A stretch of 64,000 nt of DNA from Apostichopus japonicus (GCF_037975245.1 NC_092583.1:1862264-1926263); one strand, 5' to 3'. Positions 1 to 15,100 are shown, numbered from the stretch's first letter. A program made the numbers and translations. Notes: generated by a model from the sequence alone, not told the origin.

Positions 1-113
1 AGAACATCAGTTGTACCCAATGTTTGAATGTTGACCTTTGAATTGTTAGAAAAGGTATCCATGGAAACATTGACATTCCATAGTTGAGAAATTGTGTTTT
101 ATTTCTTACACAG

Positions 114-184
114 AAGCCGATCGTCCTCCGCAAGAGAAGACAAAGAATTAAGAGCGAAGCAAACTGGGAGTTGTTCTATCACAG
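114..184 (+). CDS. DNAJC13: DNAJC13 exon 1 (first in window)
   Basis: Residues 1-24 ([18 protein letters not shown]...). It begins after a CAG acceptor at 111-113 and ends before GTGAGA, splitting an Arg codon. The basic KRRQRIK stretch matches vertebrate DNAJC13 just before the first IWN repeat. Entry is in phase 0, so earlier exons must exist upstream of the window. Confidence 0.93.
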
Positions 185-3100
185 GTGAGAACCTCAGAGA
201 GTCATTCAGTTTCCTCTGTGAGTGAGAAATCGACAGAGATTACGACCGACTTATTAAAGAATGAAGCAAAAAAGAACCCAGAAAGGACGATGTATAAATG
301 CAGGATTTCCTCTGTGAATGCTGGAAATCTTTTTTGAATGCATTTGATTTCGAGTCTTAGTAAGAAACGAAACAATAAACCATATAACAAGAAAACAATA
401 AACCATATAACAATAAAACAAAACAATAAACAAGAGTGAACGGAAGACTCTTTGTTGTCTTTAGATGTTTCATATGTTGTCAGTCGATGCTATCCTTTCT
501 ACGTTTCTTTTCTTTGAGCAAAAATGAAAAATAATAATCAGCATCACATTTTTCATTTTCCAGGATGTGTGGGGAATCCATCATTCCCCCATCTTTTGCT
601 AATATTGTGTTGTATTTTTTTACTTTACTGCAAAAAAATGAGTTAAGAAATCAAAACTTCTGAGAAAGTGAAGTGATCTTTGACAGGATCAGCATTTATA
701 TTTTATTCTCGAGACTTGACGAGATTGAACGAGCGATTCGGCCTTTTGGTATCGAGAGATAACTTTACACGCATTTACCATTTCCTCGATATTGACGCGT
801 AAATCATTTTTTCTTCCCTCTCAGATTCAGTATGGACCATGCAAAGCCTAACCTTATCTGGAATTACAAGGTAAGCTGTTTTCATCATCAAGAGGGCAGA
901 AAATAAAGAAAGTAGAAATAGAATAAATTCCCAAAGCTTAATTTCCGCCGTTTCCTCCATGTTGTTAAATAAAGCAAAGTTTTCCATTCAGGTGCAGGGC
1001 AACAGGGCAAATACGATAGCAACCGCAGTGGGTCGTAGGTGGTTCCCATAGTCATGGAAAACCTGAAACAGTCATGGAAAAACCTGAAATAGTCATGGAA
1101 AACCTGAAATAGTCATGGAAAACCTAAAAAAGTCATGGAAAACATGAAATAGTCATGGAAAACCTGAAATAGTCATGGAAATTTGAAAATTAATCTCAAA
1201 GAAAGTCATGGAAAAGATCAAAACAAGCGAGGCAGAACTTCCTGTAAAAAGGAATGATTTGCTGAAATTTTCTTACTAGTTAAAATTTGCAATAAACATA
1301 AACGCAGACAAGTTCTATGACACAAAAAAGAATTTGGGAATTTCTTAATGGTGTCATGAAGAGTGTGGGAAACCCGGTGACAAGATTTAGTCACAAGCCC
1401 CAATGGGCCCATCTTGACTAGAAAATCAAATGCGATTTTTTTTTCTTCTCTCAGACACGAGAAGAACTGAGGCAATGCTTGGAGAACGAACTGCGTGCCT
1501 TCTTGGTGGACAGAGAGCTCGGGGCGAGCCACGTCATCGCCTGGAACCACGAGGAATTTGTGGTCCTCTACGAATGTCTGTCGGAAGAAATCAAGATCGG
1601 CGACTACTTCCTCCGGTTGTTACTGGAAGCCGACGAGACCGACGAAGAAATAAGCAGCATTAAGAGATCGTAAGTCCACCCCCCCCCCCCCCCGTCATGT
1701 TTCGAGTGTTCTGAAAACAAACTTGATTTTTTTTTTGCAAGAAAGAGGACACCTATTTCTTATAGAAAATAACGATAGGTCAGTTAGCTCCTCTTCTCCT
1801 CTTGCCCCTACAACCCCCCTTCCTAACCTCCTCTTGCCCCTACAACCCCCCTTCCTAACCTTCTCTTGCCCCTACAACCCCCCTTCCTAACCTCTTGCCC
1901 CTACAACCCCCCCCTTCCTAACCTCCCTTGCCCCTACAACCCCCCTTCCTAACCTCCTCTTGCCCCTACAACCCCCCTTCCTAACCTCCTCTTGCCCCTA
2001 CAACCCTCCCCCTTCCTAACCTCCTCTTGCCCCTACATTCCCCCTCTTTTCCTATCCTCCCTCTCTTGTATGGCAGGGTGATTCATAGGGACATTCTTTG
2101 GGTTTGTTTTCTGGTTGTTTGGACTTTAGATTGGGTAAATAAAATACCAATTTTGTCTACAATGGACCTGAAGCTTAGGAGGAAACCAAGGACTATTGTG
2201 TATTTATGCTTTTTATTTATTCTTATTTATTTCTATATTTATTTCTATTTTATTTATTTTTATATTTATTTATATATTCTTATTTATTCTTATTTATTAT
2301 GCTTCCCCCTCTTGAAGAGAAAAAGTTAGGAACTGTGCAACTGTAAATGCATGAAATTACATGCGTGTGTTGCTAGCTCTTGTTTTGCATAGTACATATT
2401 GAATTTCAAACGAACATATCTAAAAAAAAAGAAAAACACGTGTAAGTATTTATTAATCTCCATAAATGCTTAGTTTATGATCTTCTTTTATTTGTCAAAA
2501 AATAATTCTTTTACCCCTGCTCTAAATCCTCTCACATACATATGTGAAAACCCTTTTTTCATTCCTGTATTTTTTTTCTTCGTCAGCTACGAGTTTTTCA
2601 ACGACCTCTACCACCGTTTCCTCTTGACGACCAAGACTTCTATGAAGTGCATGTGTCTACAAGCCATGACCATCGTGTATGGGAAATGCTTCGAGGAAAT
2701 CGGCCAATTCAACGACACCAAATACATCGTGCAACTATTAGAGCGGGTAATTTACCATAAAATGAGATAATTATCTAATGAGTGGTGTTTATCGTAAACA
2801 CCGCTCGTTAGATAATTATCCCATTTTATGTCTCTGGCGGTCAGTGAAGTCCAGGGCATTATTTTATAGTTTGCATTTTTGAATCAAAGCAAGTTTAAGG
2901 TCTCATCAAGTTCCTTCTTCATATTAAATATTAAATAAATTATCAAGATTGTGTCCAAAAAGAGGTTATACATCTTTTGGGGGGGTCGTGTCGCGGTCGG
3001 TCCATTTTGCTGGGCTCTTAACTGGTCCAGTATTCGGTGAAGAGATTAGTACCGATCAGTAGGTAAAGTCTCTGTGAATTATCCAGTAACGAGAAAAAGA

Positions 3101-6100
3101 AAGAGAGAAAAAAACAAAATAAAACAGGGTGAAGCAAAGAAAATAAAGCCTTCAAAAAGTCAGCCGCATGTGTGGTTTCGTCGAAGACCGACTTTACTTT
3201 AAGGTCTGTGTTTCTATTCTGGAATATCTGGGGGCATTCTCTCATATTGCATTTAGCTTCTTCCCCCCCCTCCCCCCCCCCTGATTTTGATATCAGTGTG
3301 ACATCCTTATGTGAGTGCCTCATGATTTTGCTTCAGAAGCAAAGTTAGGATTAAAAAATGGACGCAAGTCTCTAGACACAGAAGGAGAAACAGATCAGAT
3401 TGATTGTTAAAAATGTTTGAACGCTTGACGTTAAAAACGTTTGAACGCATTTTAATGTTACCAAATTTTTTTTTTTTTTTTTTACATTTTTCAGAGCACG
3501 GATAAACAGGAGAGAGATAGATTAGTGTTATTCCTAAACAAACTGATCAATCACAAGAACAACGTTAGAGAAATCATCAACTCGAAAGGTATGAAAGTCC
3601 TGGTGGATCTGCTCACCCTCGCACACATGCATACGACAAGGGCATCCCTAACAACACAGGTGAGTGGACGATCGTTCCTCCTCTTGCAGTCAGTCAAGGG
3701 AACCGTTCAGAAATATTATTTTGTAGGGAATTTTTTTATCCTGGAATCGGTGGGGCATATTATCGTACCACGTCCTTCCCAACTCTAGTATAAGATCTGT
3801 TTGGATGAGTGACTCTATTATCTTCTGAAAGCTGAATTGTTCTGCTATAGATGTACAAGAGGTTAAAGCATCCTAAACATTGCATGTGAAGGAATTCCAT
3901 TACCCCTTTCTTTGGTCTGTTTTATATAAAAAAGGTGACATTGGTCAGAATATTAATAGTCTTAATATCAATGTCAAAGTTCAAGGATAAAGGTAGGTAA
4001 CTCATTTCAAAAGGGTTAATGACTCTATTATATCAATTCAGGTTTTGTCTGGATATTAAAACTTTACAAACAAATGCTCGATATAAATATGGCTCACTTG
4101 CTAAATATGCAAAATATGCTAACTTGATGATGAGAGTAGCTACTCTGTGCAGGCCTTAGTTATTAATGTTAATCTATTGTTTCATAAATTATATTAATAT
4201 TATATATTTTATATGATACATTATATGATAATATATTTAAAATATTGTATAACATTTAATATATTAGTCATAAATTAATATTGTCTTATAAAGTTGACAA
4301 ACTGAACCTGTAGTTGTTGTTATGGTTTATATTCATTTCCTGAGCATATATTGAAAAAATGTCAAATTTCTGTAAAACTTTCCACCAAAATAGGTGTGTG
4401 AGAAATTAAACATTTAAGAAATTGACCCCTTTATTAAATATAATATTATTTACTCCGCAGTCAAACGTGATCGAAGCCCCTCCCGAGCTTCATATCAGCA
4501 ACGAGAAGGAGTGGTATTACGGTAACGTAGAAAGGGAGAGGCTAGGGCCCTTCAGCTTCCATGAGGTGAGAAGCATGGTCTTCGAAAGAAGCTGTAAAGT
4601 AGATTTTTAATTTTGCACATTTTTACAAATATATCTGTATGAAATGGTATCTATATCATCAAAAGTAACTGAATTGTCCATAACAACAACAATTTATACA
4701 TGTAACCCGTTTTAGTTTATGTTGTTTATGTCGTCCTGTTGTTTTAGTTTCAGTTATGTCCTCCTGTACTTCAAACAATTCTAAAGCAAAACTGTAGAAA
4801 GTTGGTCTTTGAAATCAGAATTTTATACCAACCTTAAGGAATCGTTTACTCACAGTTAACGTTTACAATTAATCGAAACATGAACAGCCCCGACTTTTTT
4901 CAGTGCAGAGGCTTGAAAGTCATCAGTTTCTGTTTGTTTGTGAAACGTTGGATAACACAAACATGGCTTTCTGCGCAAATTTTTCTTGAAACCATGTCCG
5001 AGGTTTCGATCCAAATATTACTTAGATGACCGTAAAAGCTGTGAGTTTGTTATCAAAAAGTTACTTTGGAATCCATATTAAGAGCAAAATGTTCAAGAAC
5101 CCTAAACTATCTTCTTTTCCTTCTCTTTCTGTATATGAACAGATGAAAGAGAAATGGGACGAAGGTCTTCTAAATGCCAAAACGAGGTGTTGGGCTCAGG
5201 GGTTGGAAGGATGGAAGCCTTTACATGCCATCCCACAGCTCAAGTGGTGCCTCCTAGCCTCCGGTCAGGCGGTCATGAATGAAACCGACTTGGCGATCAT
5301 GGTACTCAACATGCTCATCAAAATGTGTGAATACTTTCCAAGCCGGTGAGTCTACGATACCGAGACGGCTCGCGAAAGCGGTTTCTCTCTCTCGGTTCGG
5401 GAGGGTTAGCATTGGGGAAAGAATGTGCTAAACCGGATTTAACCGTCTGTAAACCAGAGGGTAGCAGAGGAGTGATTTTTAGAAAGCACCGAAATAGCCT
5501 GTTTTTTTTAGTATTTGAAGAGAATGCAGGGGGGGTTGAAAAAAGTCTAATCTCTTGCAGATTTGTGGACCTACAGAGTGAATGTTGTAGGGGTATGGTT
5601 ATCGTTGGCCAGGGTTAAATTATGGAGTAATGTGTCAGTAAAGAAAGACACTGCATGACCCTGTGGTGAGGTGCGGGAGGGGTGGGGGAGAGGTGCGGAG
5701 GGGTGGTGTATCCCCAGCAACTTTCATCCAAAAAACTGTAATAGGACCGAGTGAGACCATATATTTGTAGTGGTCTTTGTTAATTATTTACCAATGGGGA
5801 TCCTCATTAGAATATTTACTTATATGCAAACTTTGAAAATCAAAGGTTAAAGTTAGCGTTTCATCAGAGAACAAGGAACATTGTTGCTACACGAATGCAA
5901 AAGATGAACAGCACTATTTGCATACTGAGTCATGCTATTATTTATTCGAAATAAAATTCATAAAACCTAAAGAATGATACAGAAAAATGTCAACAATAAA
6001 TTATTCCCCGGACTATACCATAGAAAAAAATATCTCATTTGACTTTTTCTTTTTGCAGTGATGGCGAGGGCGCCATTGTCAGGCCTTTACCGACTGCCAA

Positions 6101-9100
6101 ACGGATCCTCACAGAAGCACAATGCTTGCCACACGTAGTTCAGGTAGTGTTACAAACATTCAGACATTAACATAAACATTACAAACATTGTACATAGAGG
6201 AACTGCAAAGATTGAGCTGTTTTAACAACCCTCTCTTATTCCAAGGGACAAGGGGTGAGGGTGATTTTGCAAAATAATGAACAGATGTCAGACTTCCTTG
6301 AGCTGTTTATAAATTTTTGTCTGTTTCTATCAACGCACTGGTATAATGTTTGGCAAACGGGTTTATGTCGTTGAAAACAGATTCTCAGGTCTGGGGGTGG
6401 CAAAGGTCATCACTGTCGCTCTTTTTGTAGCGTTTTTGGCCCTTCTTTTGGCTGACAAATTGACCGATTGTCATGATCTTTCCGTGCTAGAACCTTTCCA
6501 GGCTGTACGAAGGTATGCCGGTTATTTGATTCATTGTGACCCTGTCATGTTACAAAATGTTACATGTAGCTACCTGAACCATCGAGAGACATCATTGCTT
6601 TCCCCATAATCCATAAACCCCCTTCCCCACCCTCAAGTAGAACTGATGGAAAATGTCTTACAAATTCTCAGACTAGCCTAATCAAGTATATCTTCAAATT
6701 ATTATTTTTTTTTTTTTTTTTTTTTTTTTTTTGTCATCATTTTTCGTTCACAGTTACTCCTGACCTTCGACCCCATACTAGTAGAGAAGGTGTCTGCGGT
6801 ACTCCAGTCGATCTGTCAGGATAATCCTCAGCTTCCTAAACTCTACCTGACCGGTGTCTTCTTCTTCATCATGATGTACACAGGGTCCAATGTACTGCCA
6901 ATCGCATGGTAAAGAATTCTGTCCTTCTTTCCTCCCGTTCATCAACTTTTCTCATGTTTCAAGTTTTGAAAGAGAAAAGAAGATGCTACCTAGAAAAGGA
7001 ATTTTTATCTCATTTTGTAGATTAAGAGATCTGCTTATTCATGAAATTAGCAAGATTTAATTTATATTTTTCTTTTTCCCCTTTTTTTTCCATTCCAGGT
7101 TTTTGAAATATGGTCATATGAAGCAAGCCTTCAAATCGGAGGAGGTATGATAAATATAATCAATATTTCATCTCATATCTCAAGTTTTAATGGACAGTCA
7201 GATTTTTGATAACATTGATAACCGCAAAAATTGATAATTTTTAAACAGAGCAACAACTGAATCCTCATATTCGTAAAAAAAAAAATTAAAAAATTGAAGA
7301 AAAAGGGACTGTCCAAACAGTGATGGAGAAAATCTTAAAGTTTCGGATGCGTTGTGAGAAAAACTTAAATTGTGTTTTTTTTTTAAATTTTATTTTCCAT
7401 TTAGACTAAAGGTTCTGACATTATTCAGAATAGCATCTTGGGCAACATTCTGCCAGAGGCGATGGTTCATTTCTTGGAAAACCACAGCGCGGAGAAATTT
7501 GCGGAGACGTTCCTCGGGGAGTTTGACACACCGGAAGCGATCTGGAACACAGAAATGAGGTAAGGGTTGAAAGTTGGTTTCCAAGATTTCTGCATTCTTT
7601 GATATCCCAATGTATTTATTATCGGAGACTGCAAAAAAATTTGAAAACTGCAGCAAAAGATCGTTCTTAACTTGTATGATATCCCATCTAACATTATGCT
7701 TAGTTCCCTTCACTTGCTTCCCATTGAATTTTGGAATTTAAGATACTATCTTCTGTTTAAATAGTTGCACAACGAAGCCCTGTATATAGTCTGTCAGAAA
7801 GCTGCCTCTGTCTCGTCAAAAATCAAAGGAATTTAAATTTTCATCTTTTTCATTCTTTACTCTCTCTCTCTTCTTTTCTACCTCGGGGACAAAAACTATT
7901 ATCCTAACACACTGTAGCATACGCAAACTGGAGCCTATACCGCAATTTTTGCAAAGTTCCGTGATTTTTTTTTTATAACCATTTTTTTTAATCTTAAATA
8001 ATCGGTCACCTCTTTGTCTATATTTGTTTTCCACTTTAGACGAATGATGATTGAGAAGCTGGCGGCCCATCTCGCCGACTTCACGCCCCGTCTGAGGAGT
8101 AACACGAGGTCTCTTTATCAGTATTGTCCCATCCCGGCCATCGGCTATCCTCAGCTGGAGAACGAGCTCTTTGTAAACATCTACTACTTGAAACACCTCT
8201 GCGACAAACAGAAATTCCCCGATTGGCCGATCAAAGAACCTGTAAGTCTTGGTTTTTTAATACAGATTCCATTTTTATTCATAATTAACTCCTTGTCCCT
8301 GTACCCGCACTCGTTACGGCAATCGTGCCTTTTATGTCTGTCGCTGCACCTTCGCTTTGGAACGAACTCCCATTTCACGTTCGTGACTCTCCCTCCGTTT
8401 GTATTTTCAAGAGACAACTTAAAACATTTCTGTTTGATTCCTAGTTTCTTTTTTTCCCTTGGTTTCCTTTGTCTCTTTCCTACTTTGGAATGCACTTTGA
8501 AACGCTGTATTAAGCGCTATATAAATGTAATTTATTATTATTATTATTTTTAAATCTGCTTCTAACTTATTTTATCTTTTTTAACCCAGGGATCTAATTT
8601 TCTTAGATATCTTGATATCACTCCTTCTCATTGTTCCCGAAAACGACATTGAGAGAAGATAAAAATATATTTATTGCAAAGTGGAAATGTTTACTTTTTA
8701 TCGTTAAATTTTTTCCGTATATCACAAAATGTCACAATTTTTATCTTGAATTTGTACCGTTGGCGCGTTGTAAAGTGGCCACTTTATTTATTATTATTTT
8801 AATTGTTTGATTGATTTTGTATAAATTTCGTTTATCATCAATTTATCATCAATTTCCAAGATCAAGTTTTTAAGAGACGTCCTCGAAGAGTGGAAGAAGG
8901 AGGTCGAGAAGAAACCGCCGAACCTAACCCTAGAGGAAGCCTACGAAACCTTAAACTTACAGACCGGAGCCGGCGGGTGAGTGACCGCATTCTCCTGGTC
9001 GTCTGTCATTTACGTCGCGACACAAAATATTTATGATTAGATGCGCCAAAATGTTGCGTCGACATTTCTGAAAGCGTTTAACAGATTTCCCTAGCCGCAA

Positions 9101-12100
9101 GAAAACATCAGACGTGCTTATGAAAGGTCATCAGCATAAAGCCCTCAAATATGCTAGGAAGTCAATTAATGGTCACATGTGTGCAACTTTGAAAAGCAAA
9201 TTTACCGTCAAGCTTGAAGCATCCTTCAAGCTCTGAGACCTTTAATTGTCTTAGTTGACATTCCTCAAATAGGTGGGGGAATAAGTTTGAGGGTTCAGAC
9301 CTCGAGGAAAATATATTTTGGAAAAATATTATCACTTTATAGTACGCTAACATTGATGATTTTTCTTTTAAAGAAACTGTATTGTCTCAAGATTGTTGCC
9401 TAAATGGCACGATAGACATTTTAAGGAATGAAACATGTTCTCACTTTATCAAACGAACAGATATATTTTCTTAGTGATGTCTCTGTCTGTTTTCATTTTC
9501 ATTTTTTTTTTGGGTAATATTCAAAAAGGATTAGAAATGGATGTTTTACTGGAGGACACAATGGAAGTAGTTATAAAAATAAAAAAAATGAAATATCGCG
9601 TATTCCATGTTTTCTTTTAGCCACCCGGAAGCCGTTATCAGAAAGGCTTATTTCAAGATGGCCCAGAAGTACCATCCTGATAAAAACCCAGAGGGAAGGG
9701 TAAGTTTATGGTCACGTCAATATTAGAATGCTTATGCATAGATACTACGTTTGGAACTATTTACTTAATTCTTAACATTTTTTATTTTTACTATGTTTAG
9801 GGATCTATTTATTATTGTTTAGTATTGGGTGTTTATTACTATCTGTTTTAGGCTTTTACAATAATTGTCTTACTGAAGTATAGTTTCTCATGCTTATTTA
9901 TATTTAAACATTAACTATGATTTAATCTTTTGTGCAATTTTTTAATTTTTTTAAACTATTTTACTATTTACATACTTCTGAATTTGTTTTGGACTATATG
10001 CGTTCAGGTTTTTTTTTTATATATATTTTGTTATTATCGTTTAGTACGAGTGTTTTTTATATTGTTGCTTTAGGCTTTTACATTTTATGACTTATTGGTT
10101 CTATATATTTAATATTTAGGTTTTTGTTACTATTTGTTTTTAGGTTTTACATTTTTAAAGCGCTTTGAAGCAGCTCTTCTGATTATGCGTTATATAAATA
10201 TTACTTATTATTATTAATATTAGGCTTCATATTTTATTATCTTTGAGGTGGTTCAGTCTTGCTGCAGGGGATTTTGCAGTGGGCTACAGTTTGTCTTTTG
10301 ACACGGTGATTAAGTGTTAAATCATTTTTCTGTTTTTCGTTCAAGATGTCTTCGAAGGCAGAAAACAAGTGTTAAATCATGTCTCTGTTTTGTTCAGGTT
10401 GTCTTCGAGGCAGTATACAAGGGTTTATGATTTCTCTGTTTTGTTCAGGATGTCTTTGAGGCAAGAAACAAGTGTATATATTTTTTCTGTTTTGTTCAGT
10501 ATGTCTTCAAGGCAGTAAATAAGTGTTTATAATTTCTCTGTTATGTTCAAGATGTCTTCCAGGGCAGTAAACAAGTGTTAAATAATGTCTTTGTTTTGTT
10601 CAGGATATCTTCGAGGCAGTGAACAAAGCCTACGAGTTTCTATGCAGCAAGTCTTCCAAATCGACAAGCGGTCCTAATCCCGATAACATCGTCCTAATCC
10701 TAAGGGCCCAGAGCATATTATTTAGTAGATTTCAAGAAGGTAAGTGATATTTTTTCCTTTTAAGTATGTTATTCCCCTTTCTGTTTTTTCATTATTTCAG
10801 TTTTTTAAATTTTGTTCATTAAAAAAATTCTGGCAAGATGCCAAACTATGCGCTACAAGAGCACTGCAATCCCAACCACTTGACTCTGCTCTCAATCTGA
10901 AATCAAATTAATTTTAATAAATGAATTAATTACCAAATTAATTTTCCAGTATTGTCTTATTCAAAATGCCAGAACCCTCTTGAACAGAGCTGAACATACA
11001 CATGCCATTTGATCGGATTTGAACGTAAAATATTTACTCGTTCGGCTGTGCAGTAGCAAAAATTGACCGCTTTCTGTGGTATAGTGGTATAGTCTACCAT
11101 TCAATTGTAGCTCCTCTTCTTTACAGTGTTATGTATTTATGCTTTTGTCCCTCATGTCAACCTTCCCTCCCCTGCCCTCCACATACCCTCCTTCCCACCA
11201 TGACTCCCTCTAAATCAGGGTTGTTTTGTCTGTCCAGCTGACCTGCTGAGGACAATAATAGCTTACTTGTTCCCCCCATCTTATTACCCCATCCATTATC
11301 CATTTAATCACCTCCTCCTCGCCCCTCCCCTTACCCATCTTTCCAATAGCATTGGAATCATCATTCACATTAATCCCTTTAAAAAATTCCAATTTTTGTT
11401 ACTCTGGATTTTATTTTAAATTGTAAGACTTCAATTGAGATGATTAAATGTATTCATGTCTTTCATATTTCCTTTTCTTTTAATACCCCCTCCCCCTCCC
11501 CTCCCCATCAAGTCCTGGAGCCATACAAGTATGCCGGTTACCCTATGCTGATCAAGACGATCCGGATGGAGACCCACGACGATGCTCTGTTCTCCAAGTC
11601 CGTCCCCTTACTGATAGCCGCCACCGATCTGGCCTACCACACCGTGAAATGCTCCGCACTGAATGCCGAGGAGTTACACAGGGAAGAGGGCATCGAAGTG
11701 AGTCTGCGGTCGGGATTAATAATAATAAAATGGGATTAAAAATCTAAAGAGTTAGAAACAAAAAAGAGAAATTTGTGAATAATTGACATTTATTTGCTAA
11801 AGTTATTCAACCCTGAATACAAATCACACTGGAGCTACTTCCATCAGAGAAGTCTCACTCATATTCACAGATCTCATAATTTTGGCCTTCCTATACAAGT
11901 GCAATAGCAAATCCGGAGTGTTGTTGGGGGGGGGGGGTTGGTGTGGGAGGGTGTGGGATGTGGAGGGGGAGAGGGAGATCTTTTGCTGTTTTGACACCTT
12001 GTAGTTGAAATAAATCATCTCTCAAAATCAGTTCAAGTATCAGTAATTTTAAGATGAAACTTAAAGCTTACAAAGTTAGTTAGTGATCAAGGCTTTTAAT

Positions 12101-15100
12101 GACATCTCTGCATTCTTCTAATTATGTTTTATCTTTTTTGTCTACTGCTGTTGTTCTCTCGTATTCATATTGAACAGTCTGCATGGTGCATATATGTGGG
12201 CATTATAAATCCTTTATTGTTTATTATTTATCATTTATTATTCATATTATTATGATTCATATTAATATTATTATTTAAAAAAATTATTATTATTATAAAT
12301 ATGATTATTATTAATATTATTATTATTATTATTGTTGTTATCGCCGCCGTTGTTTTTCACCCATGCAGTTATTGCATTATCCTGTATTTATCAAAGAGGA
12401 CTGTGTTTCTGACGGTGGTATTACCATATATATAGTTGCCACTAAAGTCAGACCATCCCTGATCTAATCCCAATACCCAAAACTCTCCATACCACCGAGT
12501 CCCTTATCTCACGGTCCTTTCTCTTCGATAGGCTCTGCAAGAGGCTCTCGTTCGTTGCGGGACGCACATTGGATCCATGAGCTCACCCGACGAGATGGCT
12601 GTGATGGTAAGAAATGAATATTAATTCAAAATTTTGCTGCTGTAAATCGTTTAATGATTTGATACAATCGGGTGCAATGTCTTGTATCTTTTTCCATCTG
12701 GTACCTTGCTAGAAACAAAGAACAAACAAGCCTGTGCTGTAGTATCATCACCAATTTATGCAATCTGTAAGTTCAAATGCTTTCTGATTGAGATATAAGA
12801 TTACAAGACCGATAGATTCCTGCGTATCGTGCTCGGGATCATCCGTCACAGTTTGCTGTTAATCCGTACAGAGTTGAAAGATTTGCAAGCCTCTGCATTT
12901 CTGCCGTGTCGGAGTGATACAGATTTATGTGTTTTTAGCTCATACCAGCATGCTGGTGTGAGCTATTGTTACAGTGCGGCGTCTATCACTCTATCATTCT
13001 ATCACTCTATCCGTCAACAATTGGTAAAACCGCTCCCACTCGCACAGTGTTTGATGGAATTTCATGAAACTTGGACACAAGGACCATTAGGTATAGGTCC
13101 ATCAGAGATGGTCCGAAATTTGGGGTCAAAGGTCACCTGTGGGCCGTTATGGGCCATTTTGTGGAAATACGCAAAATGCTTCTTCTCCTACAGATTCCAT
13201 GGTACAATGTTGAGGGTTTGTCACGATAGTACTATGGAAGTTTTACCTTCAGGGTGTTCATGAATTTGAAATCAAAGATCAACTAGGGGTCTTTTGTGGC
13301 CCGGGCCGCGGCCCTATATTTTCAAATTGCTCCTGTTCGTACAGTGTATGGCCAGTTATAATGAAACTTGGTCACAACGTTCCTCGGGATGAGAGTTACG
13401 AGGGGTGTTCAGAAAATTGAGGTCAAATGTCATTTAGGGGGTCATTGGGGGTCATTCTTTGTAATATTTTCAAATATCTCAATCTCCTCAAGATTTTGAT
13501 GGATCATATTCAAAGTTGAACTGATGATTGTTGGATTGTGTATGAATAAGGTGATGCCTAATAATTTTTGGTCAAAAGTTAATTAATTACAATTAATCCC
13601 CATTGTTTAAAAAAATCTGAGCCTTCACCTTTTGCCAAAGCTCCTTTAATTTGTCTCCCAGTCTCTGCAGTGTTTGTTTACATTTGTGGTTAAGCTCTGC
13701 AGAGGCTGTTAGTGGAATTAAAGCAGGACTGGGAGTTGTTATTAACTGTTGAACTGTAAGCATGAGAGCCCAATAGCCAATCAGCACTTGCCGATTCTTA
13801 GAAGTCTTTGAGCCTGAGGTATGTAGGCAGCCAGCCAAAATTTTGGCAAGGAGTGCTTCAGGTCTGCTCAGGTAGAGGGGAGAAAGTTTAATAGGGTAGG
13901 TCAGTGGTATTGTTTGAGAGAGTGGGGAAAATAGGATTTAAAGGGGGAAAATAGGAATTATAGCCAGTGGTGTAGCCAGGATTCTGCTAACGGAGGGAGG
14001 GGGGGGGGGTTATCCCTCATGGGCCCAAACTTGGTGGAATCTGACAAATGGCCTGAAATTTGGTGGGCCATAAAGTTTTGTGGGCCCTACATTTTTAAGC
14101 TCGAAAAGGTATGAGCTTCTGCACCATTGGTGCTCTAGTTGTACATGGTCCTGCTGAGAAGTTTGATATTTTTAATTGGTAGTACAATGTTCTCTAATCA
14201 CATGACTGCAGACGTGTAGAGGCGAGGGTTTTCCGAGTATGTGTCGGTCTTCCAATACTGCCTGTTCGGGGGTTTATCAGGCATGAGCTTTCTCCGCGAA
14301 TTTGCGGAAATATCCGTGATTTCTTTTGTACCTCGGGGACAAAAACTATTATCCTAACACACTGTAGCATACGCAAACTGGAGCCTATACCGCAATTTTT
14401 GAAAAATTCCGTGATTTTTTTTTCACCCCAGGCTCATCCCTGGTATATGGAGTCCACAATAATTTTGCTAAAGTAGCGCTCCTTACAAAGTACAATTGAT
14501 GGCTTACCGTTCCAGTTTTGTTTTTTTGCTTTATTTTCTGTTGACAGGTGGTGGAGAATGTCATCAGGTGTTTTGCAGTAACTGCCCAATTTGAGAGCTG
14601 CAGGGACAGAATCACGGAAATACCCAGCATCATCAAAGAAATATGCCGTACGCTCTCATATAAGGTAACAACTTGGAACAATTTGTCTTTTTCTTTTGAT
14701 CTAAAACCGTTAATTCAATAAACATTAAAGCAAGGTTAAAGCAGAAAATGTGACATATTGAATGTAGTGTTGCGAATGCGATGGCAAAACTTCCCATAAT
14801 ATTAATGATTAAAATATTGTAAAAATAATATACTCTATATATATATATACATATAAAGGAATAAAACTTAAATAGTAAATAATGTGATCATATCAGAAAC
14901 TATAAGAGTAATTTATTTATATATATATTTTTTTATTATTATTATTGGTAATTTTATTAAAGGTGATCAAGTTAAATTCAACAATGGTCATAATTTCCTC
15001 AAAGTGTAAAGTTGTGAACATTAAAGGTTCTTCATAAAGAAACAAAGTAGGAAAATATCACTACTAAGGAAGTTGGATTTTGAAATTAGTAGTCTATAAA

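Noticed and set aside
7390-8196. Minus-strand open frames over exons 11-12
   Set aside because: Antisense shadows of conserved plus-strand exons and of the 103-bp repeat.
8014-8553. 179-codon open frame across exon 12
   Set aside because: It is exon 12 read through its donor into a LINE end in another frame, not a separate gene.
12829-13263. 144-codon open frame in intron 17
   Set aside because: Lies across the border of the inverted-repeat element and shows no protein family.
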